A stretch of DNA of 64,000 nucleotides from positions 1 to 64,000 of the forward strand of contig CANQNC010000002.1 in NCBI GenBank assembly GCA_947625145.1, given 5' to 3'. The notes under the pieces are model-generated. The model searched no databases. It had not been told where the DNA came from and saw only the letters and a program-made list of their open reading frames with translations. A program made the position numbers and the translations under genes. Each line of letters starts with the position of its first letter. The stretch's first letter is position 1. Source of the DNA: an uncultured Clostridia bacterium. Lineage in GTDB: Bacteria > Bacillota > Clostridia > Christensenellales > CAG-917. Positions 30,934 through 40,155 of the stretch are shown here, piece after piece.

Positions 30934-32331
30934 ATGGCAAAAAAGAACAATGTCTGCGTAGAACCGCAGGAGGAAAAAAAGAAGAAACGCGGCTCGAAAG
31001 CGGTCAAAGCGACGATCATCACGCTCGCGTTCGGACTGCTTGCAAGCACGGTGGCGGGGTTGTCCGTCGCGCTGTACTACTCAAACCGAACGTTGCAAAC
31101 GCACGAGAGCTATCAGCGCCAGATGGACGCGGTGTACTTCAAGGCGTACTACGACCTCATTGACGGAGCAAACGACATGGGCGTCACCCTGCGCAAGATA
31201 GGAGTGTCAAACACTCCGTCCATGCAACAGTCCATGCTGTACGAGGTGTGGAGCGCGGCGGAGCTTGCGGAAAACAGCCTCGGCGTGTTCGAGGCTGCAA
31301 GCGACGGGCTTGTCAAGGCGCAGAAGTTTGTCAATCAGCTTGGAGACTATGCGCATGCGCTCGCCCTCCGCATATCTGACGGCGAGGCGCTGACCGAGGA
31401 GGAAAAGGCTACGCTCGCGAAGCTCGGCGATGTCGCGCAGGCGTATCTCAGAGCGCTCGAACGCTTGAAGGAGAGCGTGGACGAGGGCAAACTGTTTGTG
31501 GGCGAAGGCGGCGCCTTGGACGGCGTCGAGGACGCGTTTTCGGAGTTTGCCGAACCGAGTTTCGCGTATCCCGAGATGATCTACGACGGGCCCTTTTCGG
31601 ACGCCCTCGAAAATCGAGCTCCCAAGGGGCTTGGCGGCGAGGAAATATCCGAGGAGAGGGGGAAAGAACTCGTTGCAAAAATGTTTGAATGTTCGGACAT
31701 AGCGTATCTCGGCGAGGGGGAAGGAGACATACCCACCCTCAACTTCTCCTTTGAAGAGGAAGGGGCAAACGCGTTTGTCCAGCTTGCAAAAAGGGGCGGC
31801 GCGCTTGTGTCTTACAATCGCGGATACGCGGACGACGCCCTCCCTTCCGCCACAGAGGAAGCGGGAGCGTCCTGTCAACGCGCGGCGCTTGAATTTGCAA
31901 GCAAAATGGGCTTCGAGGACATGCAAGTGGTGTGGTCGTCCTCCGCGGACGGGGAGTGCGTGATCAATCTTGCGCCCGTACGCGACGGCGTTATCCTCTA
32001 TCCCGACCTCGTAAAGATCAAGGTCAGGGAGAACGGCTCCGTCGTGACGGGAGCGGACGCTTCGCACTATGCGCTCAATCACGCCGAGAGGACCCTCCCC
32101 GCGCCCGCGCTGAGCGAGGCGGAAGCGGCGAAAGCGCTCTCTGTCCCCGCGGACTCCGAGGGCAAACTGTCCCTCATCCCTCTGCGCGGAACGAGGGAGT
32201 ATCTCGCGTACGAGTTCGAGTGCCACGTGGGCGACGCGACCTATTACGTCTATGTGGACGCCGCCACGGGCAAGGAGATCAACATACTCTACGTCCTCGA
32301 CGACTCGAGGATGGGCGCGCGCACGGTCTGA
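30934..32331 (+). CDS. ypeB: germination protein YpeB
   Basis: Position directly after sleB; NRTLQTHESYQRQMDAVYFKAYYDLIDGANDMGVTLRKI; C-terminal PepSY-like segments. Confidence 0.9.
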   Translation: MAKKNNVCVEPQEEKKKKRGSKAVKATIITLAFGLLASTVAGLSVALYYSNRTLQTHESYQRQMDAVYFKAYYDLIDGANDMGVTLRKIGVSNTPSMQQSMLYEVWSAAELAENSLGVFEAASDGLVKAQKFVNQLGDYAHALALRISDGEALTEEEKATLAKLGDVAQAYLRALERLKESVDEGKLFVGEGGALDGVEDAFSEFAEPSFAYPEMIYDGPFSDALENRAPKGLGGEEISEERGKELVAKMFECSDIAYLGEGEGDIPTLNFSFEEEGANAFVQLAKRGGALVSYNRGYADDALPSATEEAGASCQRAALEFASKMGFEDMQVVWSSSADGECVINLAPVRDGVILYPDLVKIKVRENGSVVTGADASHYALNHAERTLPAPALSEAEAAKALSVPADSEGKLSLIPLRGTREYLAYEFECHVGDATYYVYVDAATGKEINILYVLDDSRMGARTV

Positions 32332-32354
32332 AAAAGGCCCAAAAACAGCTCATA

Positions 32355-32520
32355 TCGTCTTGAAAGAGAGTTTTAAGACGACTTGAAAATGAAGTGTCCG
32401 AAAAGACTTGAAGAAAAGGCTCCAAAAGGCTTGAAAGAGAAGTCTAAAACGGATTGAAAGAAAGGGGCAATCGGCTTGAAAAAGGACTCGAAACGGCTTG
32501 AAAGAAAAAGCCGAAACCCG
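32355..32520 (+). repeat. degenerate tandem repeat, about 7 units of about 23 bp (CGGCTTGAAAGARAAGNCNAAAA)
   Basis: cttgaaa recurs in consecutive units between ypeB and the downstream convergent gene. Confidence 0.75.
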
Positions 32521-32542
32521 AAAGATATAAAAACCGAAAAAT

Positions 32543-32575
32543 AAAAAAACGGCATTGCGGAAGCGTGCCGTTTTT
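32543..32575. terminator. bidirectional intrinsic terminator
   Basis: aaaaaaacggca ttgcggaagcg tgccgttttt. Confidence 0.75.
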
Positions 32576-32596
32576 GTCGTTTGTCATTTTTGCGGC

Positions 32597-33697
32597 TCAA
32601 AACTCTTTGGAGCTTTTGAAGGTCAGTTTCCCCTCCGCGGACACTGTTGCAAGCACGGTGCCGAGTTCGTCCGTGCGGTATATCTCCATACCTCTTGCCG
32701 TCAGGCGTTCCAGCAGCTCCGCCGTGGGATGCCCATACGAGTTGCCCGCGCCGCTGCTTATCACGGCGTATTCGCAATTGACCGCCCGCAAAAACTCCTC
32801 CGAGGAGGACGTCGTACTGCCGTGGTGCGCGACTTTGAGGACGTCGCAGTCCTTGAAGCCTATGCGCTCCGTGACGGACGGTTCGTTCATCTCGTTGCTG
32901 TCCCCCGTAAAGACGAAGCGGATGGAGTTGTATTCCAAAATGCCCACAGGGGACACGGCGTTCAAATTAAGCGCGTCGCGCGTGTTGTCGGTGTCCGCGT
33001 AGTAGTCCGCGGTCGGGCAGTAAAAGGTGAACGTGTAGGTGTTGCCCTCGTCCTTTATGACGATGTTGTTTGTGCGCTCGGAGTCGTCCATGTTCAGGTG
33101 GACGGCGCAATTCGGCTCGTTCAGCGCGGCGACGAAAAAGTTTGCGTAATCCGTGGTGTCCACATAGTCCTTGTCCGTGAACATGGCAAGTTTTTTCGCG
33201 TTTACGGAGGGGTATGCGCTCATCTTTTCGTCCGAGGGGCGAAGCGCGGGCATATACACGTTTTCCACCGAATATCTTTCAAGCACGTCGTCCAGATATC
33301 GTACGTGGTCCGCGTCCGTGTGCGTGAGCATAAGATGATTCAGCTTGCCGTCCGTGACAAGCGTGTCCAAATACGCAAGCACGCCCTCGGACGCGCCCAG
33401 CCCGCCCGACTTTGTGCTTCCGCCGTCGATCAGCATGTCGTTGCCGTCGGGGAAGGAGATGTAGACGCAATCCCCCTGTCCCACGTCTATGAAGTAGACC
33501 GCAAGCTCCCCTTCGCCATGGTTGAGAGGCTCGCCGAACAGCGCGGCAATGATGTTGTTCCACGCGCTCGGAAAGCCGAAGCGAAGTATGCATATCGTCG
33601 CAATCGCGATCACAAGGACCACGGCGATCACGATTATCGCGATTTTGGGATTTTTTCTCGCGGCGCGTTTTGCCGCGCGCACAGCCCTGTTTGACAT
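32597..33697 (-). CDS. membrane-anchored metallo-beta-lactamase-fold protein (ComEC C-terminal-like)
   Basis: LAVYFIDVGQGDCVYISFPDGNDMLIDGGS; LMLTHTDADHVRYLDDVL; LKVAHHGSTTSSSEEFL; N-terminal TM. Confidence 0.88.
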   Translation of the reverse strand: MSNRAVRAAKRAARKNPKIAIIVIAVVLVIAIATICILRFGFPSAWNNIIAALFGEPLNHGEGELAVYFIDVGQGDCVYISFPDGNDMLIDGGSTKSGGLGASEGVLAYLDTLVTDGKLNHLMLTHTDADHVRYLDDVLERYSVENVYMPALRPSDEKMSAYPSVNAKKLAMFTDKDYVDTTDYANFFVAALNEPNCAVHLNMDDSERTNNIVIKDEGNTYTFTFYCPTADYYADTDNTRDALNLNAVSPVGILEYNSIRFVFTGDSNEMNEPSVTERIGFKDCDVLKVAHHGSTTSSSEEFLRAVNCEYAVISSGAGNSYGHPTAELLERLTARGMEIYRTDELGTVLATVSAEGKLTFKSSKEF

Positions 33698-34057
33698 GCT
33701 TACATTATATAAAATTCTTCCGCGCAAAGCAATTTGTATTTTCTCTTTTTCAAAAAATCCGCGCTTTCTTGCGCAAACGCTTGCGGAGCATGGAGAAGCT
33801 CTTCCTTGCGCAAACGCTTCGGAGCAAGAGGAAGCGCTTTCAAATTTTCGTCCGACGCCGCGCATAGAGCGGGGAGTAGCGCATGCAAACAGCTCTCGCG
33901 ATTTTTTACAGGTTCTCCCGTCAAAAACAAGTCGGCACGCGCAAACGGCGTTTGCGCGGCGCTCAAAGAGGCGGACGTCCGCCGAAAGAGCCTCTTTCAA
34001 ACTTGACAATCGCGCGCAAAGATCTTATGATATAGGTATAAATCAACGGAGGCTGTT

Positions 34058-34780
34058 ATGGCATACAGCGGCGAGGGAGTCAACGCGCTTGTCTGCGCGA
34101 TCGACGATTTGAAAAACACGACGATCCTTGCGGTCGAAACAAGAGTCAGAGCCATCCTCAAATGCTTGGCGTATTACAAGGAGTTCAGGGACGTGCTCGA
34201 AGTCTGCAATCGAGGCTTCGATTTTCAGGCGGAACAGGCGAGAGCGTTCGGCAAAATAGGGGATTCGGACGTGCTCCGTCTGCCCAAGGAAAAAAAAGCG
34301 CTTGTCGCGTTTGTCGCGGCAATGCTTGTGGAGTTCGACGCGGGCACGGCGGACATAGTGCTGTTTGTCACCCGCCTCTATCCCTCCCCCTCGAAACAGG
34401 AGAGCCTCGCCGTGTTCTGCGACAAGGTTATGGAGCCTTTCAAGCTGGCGATCGTGGATTTTGTGTGCAACGGCTGTGAAGAGGATCCCGTCGCGGTGGA
34501 GCGTACCGTGCAATTTGCGCCAAACGGGCTTCAACAGCAGACGGCGCATCTGCTTGTCGCGATGATGAACGCCGTGCGCGAGGCGGCAATGGACACGGAC
34601 GAAAGGGCGGAGCTTACCGTGATGCTTGAGGGGCTAGCCGCCGCGCTTGACGCAAGAGATACGCTGATGATCAAGGCGGTTTGGCTTGGGCTTCGCTTCC
34701 GCCTCGCCTCCAAGAAGCTGTGCAAAAAAGAGGTCGCCGCCCTTGACGACGCGCTAAGGCTGTATTTGGTGCAAAAGTGA
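34058..34780 (+). CDS. hypothetical protein
   Basis: 240-aa ORF with RBS (cggagg) and TTGACA-17-TATGAT promoter upstream; no recognised family. Confidence 0.75.
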   Translation: MAYSGEGVNALVCAIDDLKNTTILAVETRVRAILKCLAYYKEFRDVLEVCNRGFDFQAEQARAFGKIGDSDVLRLPKEKKALVAFVAAMLVEFDAGTADIVLFVTRLYPSPSKQESLAVFCDKVMEPFKLAIVDFVCNGCEEDPVAVERTVQFAPNGLQQQTAHLLVAMMNAVREAAMDTDERAELTVMLEGLAAALDARDTLMIKAVWLGLRFRLASKKLCKKEVAALDDALRLYLVQK

Positions 34781-34976
34781 TCTGACTTTTTTCAAAAGAA
34801 GGCGAAATCGTCAAACGAAGCGCACCGTTTTGTCAAACGCGTCGCCGTCCCGCTCTTCCGAATTTGTCGAGGCAGTCGGGCTTTATATGAACTTTTGCTT
34901 TTATCCATGGCGGCGCGCATAGGCGCATAAAAAATCATCAACGCAAAACGAACGGCTTGACAGAGCCGTTTTTTGT

Positions 34977-35483
34977 TTACATGACGCGACACAGCGCGCA
35001 CGCCGTGACTGTGCCCAAGAGAGTGCAAAACAGGGATACGGGTATGGCATAGCGCAACTTTTTTGTTTTGCAGGCGGACAGATACACCGCGGAGATATAA
35101 AAGATGGTCTCGGACGCGCCCGAGATCACGGCGGCGCATCTTGCGACATAGCTGTCCACGCCGTGTTCTGCTATGATGGATTCCAAAAGCGCGACCGTCC
35201 CGTTGCCCGACAGCGGGACGAGCAACATAAGTTGAGCGATCTCGGACGGAATGCCTATGTAGGACAGCGGCTTTTGAAGCGCGCGCGCAACCATGTCCGC
35301 AAGCCCGCTTGCCTTGAACGCCTCTATGCACACGAATATCGCGGCGATATACGGGAACACGCTTTTGACAAGGGAGAGGCTGTCCCTCGCTCCGCCCAAA
35401 AAGCAGTCGTACACCTTGACGCGCTTTATCACGCACACGACAAGCAGGACAAGCAACAAGACGGGCAGGATATACGCGCTCAT
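34977..35483 (-). CDS. spmB: spore maturation protein B
   Basis: YDCFLGGARDSLSLVKSVFPYIAAIFVCIEAFKASG; VPLSGNGTVALLESIIAEHGVDSYVARCAAVISGASETIFYISAVY. Confidence 0.93.
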   Translation of the reverse strand: MSAYILPVLLLVLLVVCVIKRVKVYDCFLGGARDSLSLVKSVFPYIAAIFVCIEAFKASGLADMVARALQKPLSYIGIPSEIAQLMLLVPLSGNGTVALLESIIAEHGVDSYVARCAAVISGASETIFYISAVYLSACKTKKLRYAIPVSLFCTLLGTVTACALCRVM

Positions 35484-36118
35484 TTTTTCAAACTCCTCGC
35501 CTTATGATTTTTGCAAATCGAGGGCTTTATCGCATGAAAATCCGAGGATAAACCCTTGTTTTTGGCGTTTGACGGCAAGGACAGCGCCTTGCAAAGCAAC
35601 ACTCCCGACGCCGTGGAGATCGTCGTGGAGATCAGCGTGGGCAAAAAGACGGACGCCGCGTTCTCACTGCCGGCCGCGGCGCGTATCGCAATGACCGTGG
35701 CGGGGATAAGCTGAATGGACGTCGCGTTGATCACAAGCAACAAGATCATGTTGTCCGTCGCCCTTTCCCCGCGCTCCATTGCGCTCATTGCCCTGATCCC
35801 CGCGGGCGTAGCCACTCCTCCCATGCCAAGCATGTTTGCCGCGAGGTTGACGGATATCCAATCGTACGCCTCGTCGGATTCCTTTTTGAACAGCCGCACG
35901 ACGACGGGGCGAAGCAGGCGGGATAGCTTTTTGTCCAAGCCCGTCGCCTCAGCCATTTGCAGTACGCTCAGCCAAACCGCGTAGATCGCGGCGAGCTTCA
36001 GCGCAAGCACTATTGCGTTCCGCACTCCATCTATCATCACGGGAAACGCCGTCGCGGGTGCCGTGACTGTCAATATCACAAGTGAAACAAGGGTGAGCGC
36101 GGTGAATGCGACGTTCAT
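35480..36118 (-). CDS. spmA: spore maturation protein A
   Basis: ISVNLAANMLGMGGVATPAGIRAMSAMERGERATDNMILLLVINATSIQLIPATVIAIRA; overlaps spmB start. Confidence 0.93.
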   Translation of the reverse strand: MNVAFTALTLVSLVILTVTAPATAFPVMIDGVRNAIVLALKLAAIYAVWLSVLQMAEATGLDKKLSRLLRPVVVRLFKKESDEAYDWISVNLAANMLGMGGVATPAGIRAMSAMERGERATDNMILLLVINATSIQLIPATVIAIRAAAGSENAASVFLPTLISTTISTASGVLLCKALSLPSNAKNKGLSSDFHAIKPSICKNHKARSLKK

Positions 36119-36170
36119 ATCAAAACGTATGCCCGAAAGGGATTTTTATGAGCGCGGCGGACAAAAAGTG

Positions 36171-36199
36171 TTTACAATCTTTCGCTTTGTATGTATAAT
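36171..36199 (+). promoter_or_regulatory. sigma-A-like promoter upstream of LRR gene cluster
   Basis: TTTACA-17 bp-TATAAT. Confidence 0.6.
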
Positions 36200-36325
36200 A
36201 TTTATTTAGCATGGTGTCCGCACGTTCGCACGCGCGAGGTGCGCGTGATCGGCACGCGCGAAGTCGGCAACGAGTTTTGCGCGCGGCGAGACTTTGCGGA
36301 AAGGACGAAACCGAGAGGAAAGCGT

Positions 36326-37591
36326 ATGCAAACGGACAATTTGGGCGAAAAAGAGTTTGTGATCGAGGGCTCCGCGCTTGTGAAGTACAAGGGCGAGGGC
36401 GGCGAGGTTGTCGTCCCCGCGGGAGTGACCGAGATCGGCGAGGACGCGTTTTACAAATGTGAAAACGTGACGTCCGTCGTTCTTCCCGAAGGCGTGACGA
36501 AGATCGGGAAGGGGGCTTTTTACGGCTGTGAAAAATTGGAGTCCGTCCTCTTTCCGAGCACTTTGACCGAGATATGCGGCAACGCGTTTGGTTGGTGCGT
36601 AAGACTGAGCGCGTTGACCCTCCCCGAGGGCTTGACCGACATCGGCGAAAAAGCGTTTGAATATTGCCTCGGACTCAAGTCCGTTGCGCTTCCCGACAGC
36701 GTGACGACGCTTGGCGCCTCGGCGTTTGAAAATTGCAGAAATCTTACGTCCGCGACCCTTTCCGAGGGATTGACGGAGTTGCGGAGCGCGGTCTTTATGT
36801 ATTGCGAAAACCTGACCTCGATCGTCATCCCCGAGGGCGTGGTCGAGATTTTTTACAGAGCGTTCAACGGGTGCGTAAAACTGTCGTCCGTCGTCCTGCC
36901 CGATAGCTTGGCGATGATAGACGACGAGGCGTTTTCGCATTGCGAAAGTCTTGTGTCGCTGATCCTCCCCGAATGTTTGATGCGGATAGGCGGCATGGCG
37001 TTTTACTGTTGCGAGAATTTGGATATCGCCGTCCTGCCCGAGCGCGTGACAAAAATCGGCGGCATGGCGTTTTACGGGTGCAAAAGTTTGAGCTCCGTCG
37101 TCATTCCGAACGGCGTGACGGAGATAGAAAGATGCGCGTTCGAGCGTTGCGAAAATCTGACGTCCGTGGTTTTGCCTGCGGGCTTGACCAAGATCGAGAT
37201 GAGCGCGTTTGAGGATTGCAAAAGTCTGACGTCCGTCGTCCTTCCCGAGGGCGTGACCGAGATCGGAATGAACGCGTTTTACGGTTGCGTGAAGTTGGAG
37301 GAGATCGACATCCCCGAAAGCGTGAAGCGCATAGATTTCAAGGCGTTCGGGCATTGCGCGAGCCTGAGGGAGATGACCATTCCCTACGGCGTGGAAGAGA
37401 TGGGCCATGTGGACGTCGATTGGGAAGAGGTTTACGATCATATGGGCGCGCCTCATCAACTGCAAGTGAAGATCGAGCGCCGCGCGATTTTCGAGGATTG
37501 CGACAACTTGCAGACGGTCAGGCTCCCCAAAGGGTTCAAGTATACGCCCTCCGAGCTTGGCTTGACGGACGAACAGGTCGCCTACTATTGA
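36326..37591 (+). CDS. BspA-type leucine-rich repeat protein 1
   Basis: VTEIGEDAFYKCENVTSVVLPEGVTKIGKGAFYGCEKLESV LRR_5 repeats; no signal peptide. Confidence 0.9.
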   Translation: MQTDNLGEKEFVIEGSALVKYKGEGGEVVVPAGVTEIGEDAFYKCENVTSVVLPEGVTKIGKGAFYGCEKLESVLFPSTLTEICGNAFGWCVRLSALTLPEGLTDIGEKAFEYCLGLKSVALPDSVTTLGASAFENCRNLTSATLSEGLTELRSAVFMYCENLTSIVIPEGVVEIFYRAFNGCVKLSSVVLPDSLAMIDDEAFSHCESLVSLILPECLMRIGGMAFYCCENLDIAVLPERVTKIGGMAFYGCKSLSSVVIPNGVTEIERCAFERCENLTSVVLPAGLTKIEMSAFEDCKSLTSVVLPEGVTEIGMNAFYGCVKLEEIDIPESVKRIDFKAFGHCASLREMTIPYGVEEMGHVDVDWEEVYDHMGAPHQLQVKIERRAIFEDCDNLQTVRLPKGFKYTPSELGLTDEQVAYY

Positions 37592-37660
37592 CGAGCGGGC
37601 GCAACGACATTGCGATATCAAAAATCAAACAAATATAACCAAAAAATTCAGGAGAAAAAT

Positions 37661-38932
37661 GTGACTACGCTTGAAAATTACGACAGAAACGAGTTTGAGA
37701 TCGAAGGCTCCACGCTTGTGCGATACAAGGGCGAGGGCGGCGACGTCCTCATCCCCGCGGGCGTGACCGAGATAGGCGAAGAGGCGTTCGGCAATTGGTG
37801 CGGCGGATGCGAGGGGCTGAAATCCGTGACCCTACCCGATGGCATGATCGAGATTGGCGAAAACGCGTTTGAAAATTGCAAAAATCTGACGTCCGTCCTC
37901 ATTCCAAACGGATTGACGAGGATAGGAAAGTCCGCGTTTTCCGCGTGCGCAAGCCTGACAAGTTTGGTCCTCCCCGACAGCGTGACCGAGATCGGCGGTT
38001 TTGCGTTTGCAAAAAGCGGCTTGACGTCCATGACCCTCCCCGCGAGCGTGACAAAGATCGAGGCTTGGACGTTCAGCGATTGCAAAGATCTGAAGTCGGT
38101 CGTCATTCCAAACAGCGTTACGGAGATAGGGAATGGGGCGTTTGCAAGGAGCGGCTTGACGTCGGTTGCGATACCCGAGGGCGTGACAAAGATCGAAGCG
38201 TGGACGTTCAGCGAATGCGCGGATCTGACGTCCGCCGTCCTGCCAAGCGGCGTGACCTTCATCGGGGAAGGCGCGTTTGAAAACAGCGCTCTCGAGATGG
38301 CGGAGCTTCCCTTGCGAGTGACAAGCATAGGGGACTTTGCGTTTGAAGATTGCCACATCGTTGGCAGATTGATCATTCCCTCGTCTTTGACGAATATCGG
38401 GGAAGCGGCGCTTCCTTTGACGGATATCGACAGCGTCGTGGTCGAGGAGGGAAATCCCAAATACAAGTCGGACGGAAACTGCGTGATAGAGACCGCCACA
38501 AACAGACTTGTCGCGGGTTGTCAAACAAGCGTGATACCCGAATATGTCACAAGCATAGGGGCGCGGGCGTTTTTCAATTGCTCGCATTTGAAGAGCGTCG
38601 TCATTCCGAACAGCGTGACGAGCATAGGAATAGAAGCCTTTTGCGGGTGCGAAGGCTTGCGGGAGATCCTCATCCCAAACAGCGTAACAAGCATAGAAGT
38701 GAACGCATTTGACAGGTGCAAGAATCTGACCTCTGTCGACATCCCCGAAAGCGTGACCGAAATCGGCCATGAGGTCGAGGTGTACGACGATCAAGAGGAC
38801 CGCTACGGGACTGTCGAATATCGCTGTCTGTTTAAGGACTGCCCCGCGCTTAAGACCGTTCGGCTCCCGAAAAAATTCAAATGGTACGGGATCTTGGGTT
38901 CGGGGACTTCCGCCGACGTCGTGCTCTATTGA
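37661..38932 (+). CDS. BspA-type leucine-rich repeat protein 2 (GTG start)
   Basis: caggag RBS then GTG; N-terminus paralogous to copy 1 (NEFEIEGSTLVRYKGEGGDVLIPAGVTEIG). Confidence 0.88.
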   Translation: MTTLENYDRNEFEIEGSTLVRYKGEGGDVLIPAGVTEIGEEAFGNWCGGCEGLKSVTLPDGMIEIGENAFENCKNLTSVLIPNGLTRIGKSAFSACASLTSLVLPDSVTEIGGFAFAKSGLTSMTLPASVTKIEAWTFSDCKDLKSVVIPNSVTEIGNGAFARSGLTSVAIPEGVTKIEAWTFSECADLTSAVLPSGVTFIGEGAFENSALEMAELPLRVTSIGDFAFEDCHIVGRLIIPSSLTNIGEAALPLTDIDSVVVEEGNPKYKSDGNCVIETATNRLVAGCQTSVIPEYVTSIGARAFFNCSHLKSVVIPNSVTSIGIEAFCGCEGLREILIPNSVTSIEVNAFDRCKNLTSVDIPESVTEIGHEVEVYDDQEDRYGTVEYRCLFKDCPALKTVRLPKKFKWYGILGSGTSADVVLY

Positions 38933-39059
38933 TCGCGGGAGCGGAAACGCGGCATAGAGCGTGATGCGGGCAAAAACAACGGACATATAAACATATAAAA
39001 CGAAAATCAAAACGCCTACAACAAAAACGAAAATACAGACAAATAAGGAGAAACAAAAT

Positions 39060-40112
39060 ATGCAAACTGCGGCACAACTTTATGAAGAAGGTCAAAGGCT
39101 GTTGTTGAGCGGGGACAGAGAGGGCGCGTTCTCGAAGTTTTCGCTTGCGGCGGCGATGGGCAGCGAGGAGGCAAAACTTATGCTCGGTTCGGTCTACGGC
39201 TTCGACGCGTCCGTGTTCGGAGCGTCCAACGGGGCAAGCGCGCAGAGCGGCGCAACGCAACAAAGAGGAAGCGCGTCTTCCTCGCAACAGCGTCCCGCCC
39301 CGTCCGCGGCAAGACAGGCCGCGCCCGCAAGAAGTTCGATCGGCGGGGGATACGCGCCAAGCGCAAGGCACGAAAGCGGAGCCTCTTCCCACGCGTCCTC
39401 GGCTCCGAGGATTTCCGCCTATGACGCGAATGAATTTGAGATCGTCGGCACAGTGCTTGTAAAATACAAGGGCAGGGGTCGCGACGTCACAATTCCGCAG
39501 GGCGTGACGGAGATCGGATTTCAAGCGTTTGTGAGTTGTTCGACCTTAGAGTCCGTCACAATCCCCGAGGGAGTGACAAAAATCGACAAATGCGCGTTTT
39601 CGGGTTGTTTGAATCTGGTGAGCGTCTATCTTCCGAAGAGCGTCAGAACAATAGGAGAGAAAGCGTTTGAGGATTGCGACAATTTGCCGTCGATCGCCAT
39701 TCCCGACGGCGTAAAGGACATAGACAAAGGCGTCTTTTCGGGGTGCGCCGCGCTCAGGTCCGTCACCATTCCCGACAGCGTGTCTTCTGTGTGCGACGAG
39801 GCGTTTTTGTATTGCATAAGTTTGAATGATATCCCCAGAATGCGCGGCGTGATCAGCATAGGGGCAAACGCGTTTTGCGCATGCGAAAGTTTTACGGACA
39901 TTCGCGTCCCCGACGGCGTTAAGTCTTTGGGAGAAGAGGCGTTCAAAGGTTGCAAGATGTTGAAAACCGCCTATATCCCGTCAAGCGTGACGTATATTGG
40001 CGCAAACGTGTTTGCAGAGTGTCCCGACCTTCGCAAAGTCGAGTTGCCGTACAGACTGAACGCGGACCTCGGCGTGCGCACGTGGACGGAAGTCAAATAT
40101 TATAGGGGTTGA
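39060..40112 (+). CDS. BspA-type leucine-rich repeat protein 3 with N-terminal Sel1/TPR-like segment
   Basis: AAQLYEEGQRLLLSGDREGAFSKFSLAAAMGSEEAKLMLG; Ser/Ala-rich linker; NEFEIVGTVLVKYKGRGRDVTIPQGVTEIG. Confidence 0.88.
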   Translation: MQTAAQLYEEGQRLLLSGDREGAFSKFSLAAAMGSEEAKLMLGSVYGFDASVFGASNGASAQSGATQQRGSASSSQQRPAPSAARQAAPARSSIGGGYAPSARHESGASSHASSAPRISAYDANEFEIVGTVLVKYKGRGRDVTIPQGVTEIGFQAFVSCSTLESVTIPEGVTKIDKCAFSGCLNLVSVYLPKSVRTIGEKAFEDCDNLPSIAIPDGVKDIDKGVFSGCAALRSVTIPDSVSSVCDEAFLYCISLNDIPRMRGVISIGANAFCACESFTDIRVPDGVKSLGEEAFKGCKMLKTAYIPSSVTYIGANVFAECPDLRKVELPYRLNADLGVRTWTEVKYYRG

Positions 40113-40155
40113 TCTTGCGCCGAAAAAAGGCAAAACAAGTTCAATCGAGGAGCAT

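Noticed and set aside
36206-39010. Long minus-strand ORFs (471 aa, 392 aa, 273 aa) with apparent repeats
   Set aside because: They mirror the codon periodicity of the LRR genes on the + strand; the repeats are the antisense of LRR repeats.
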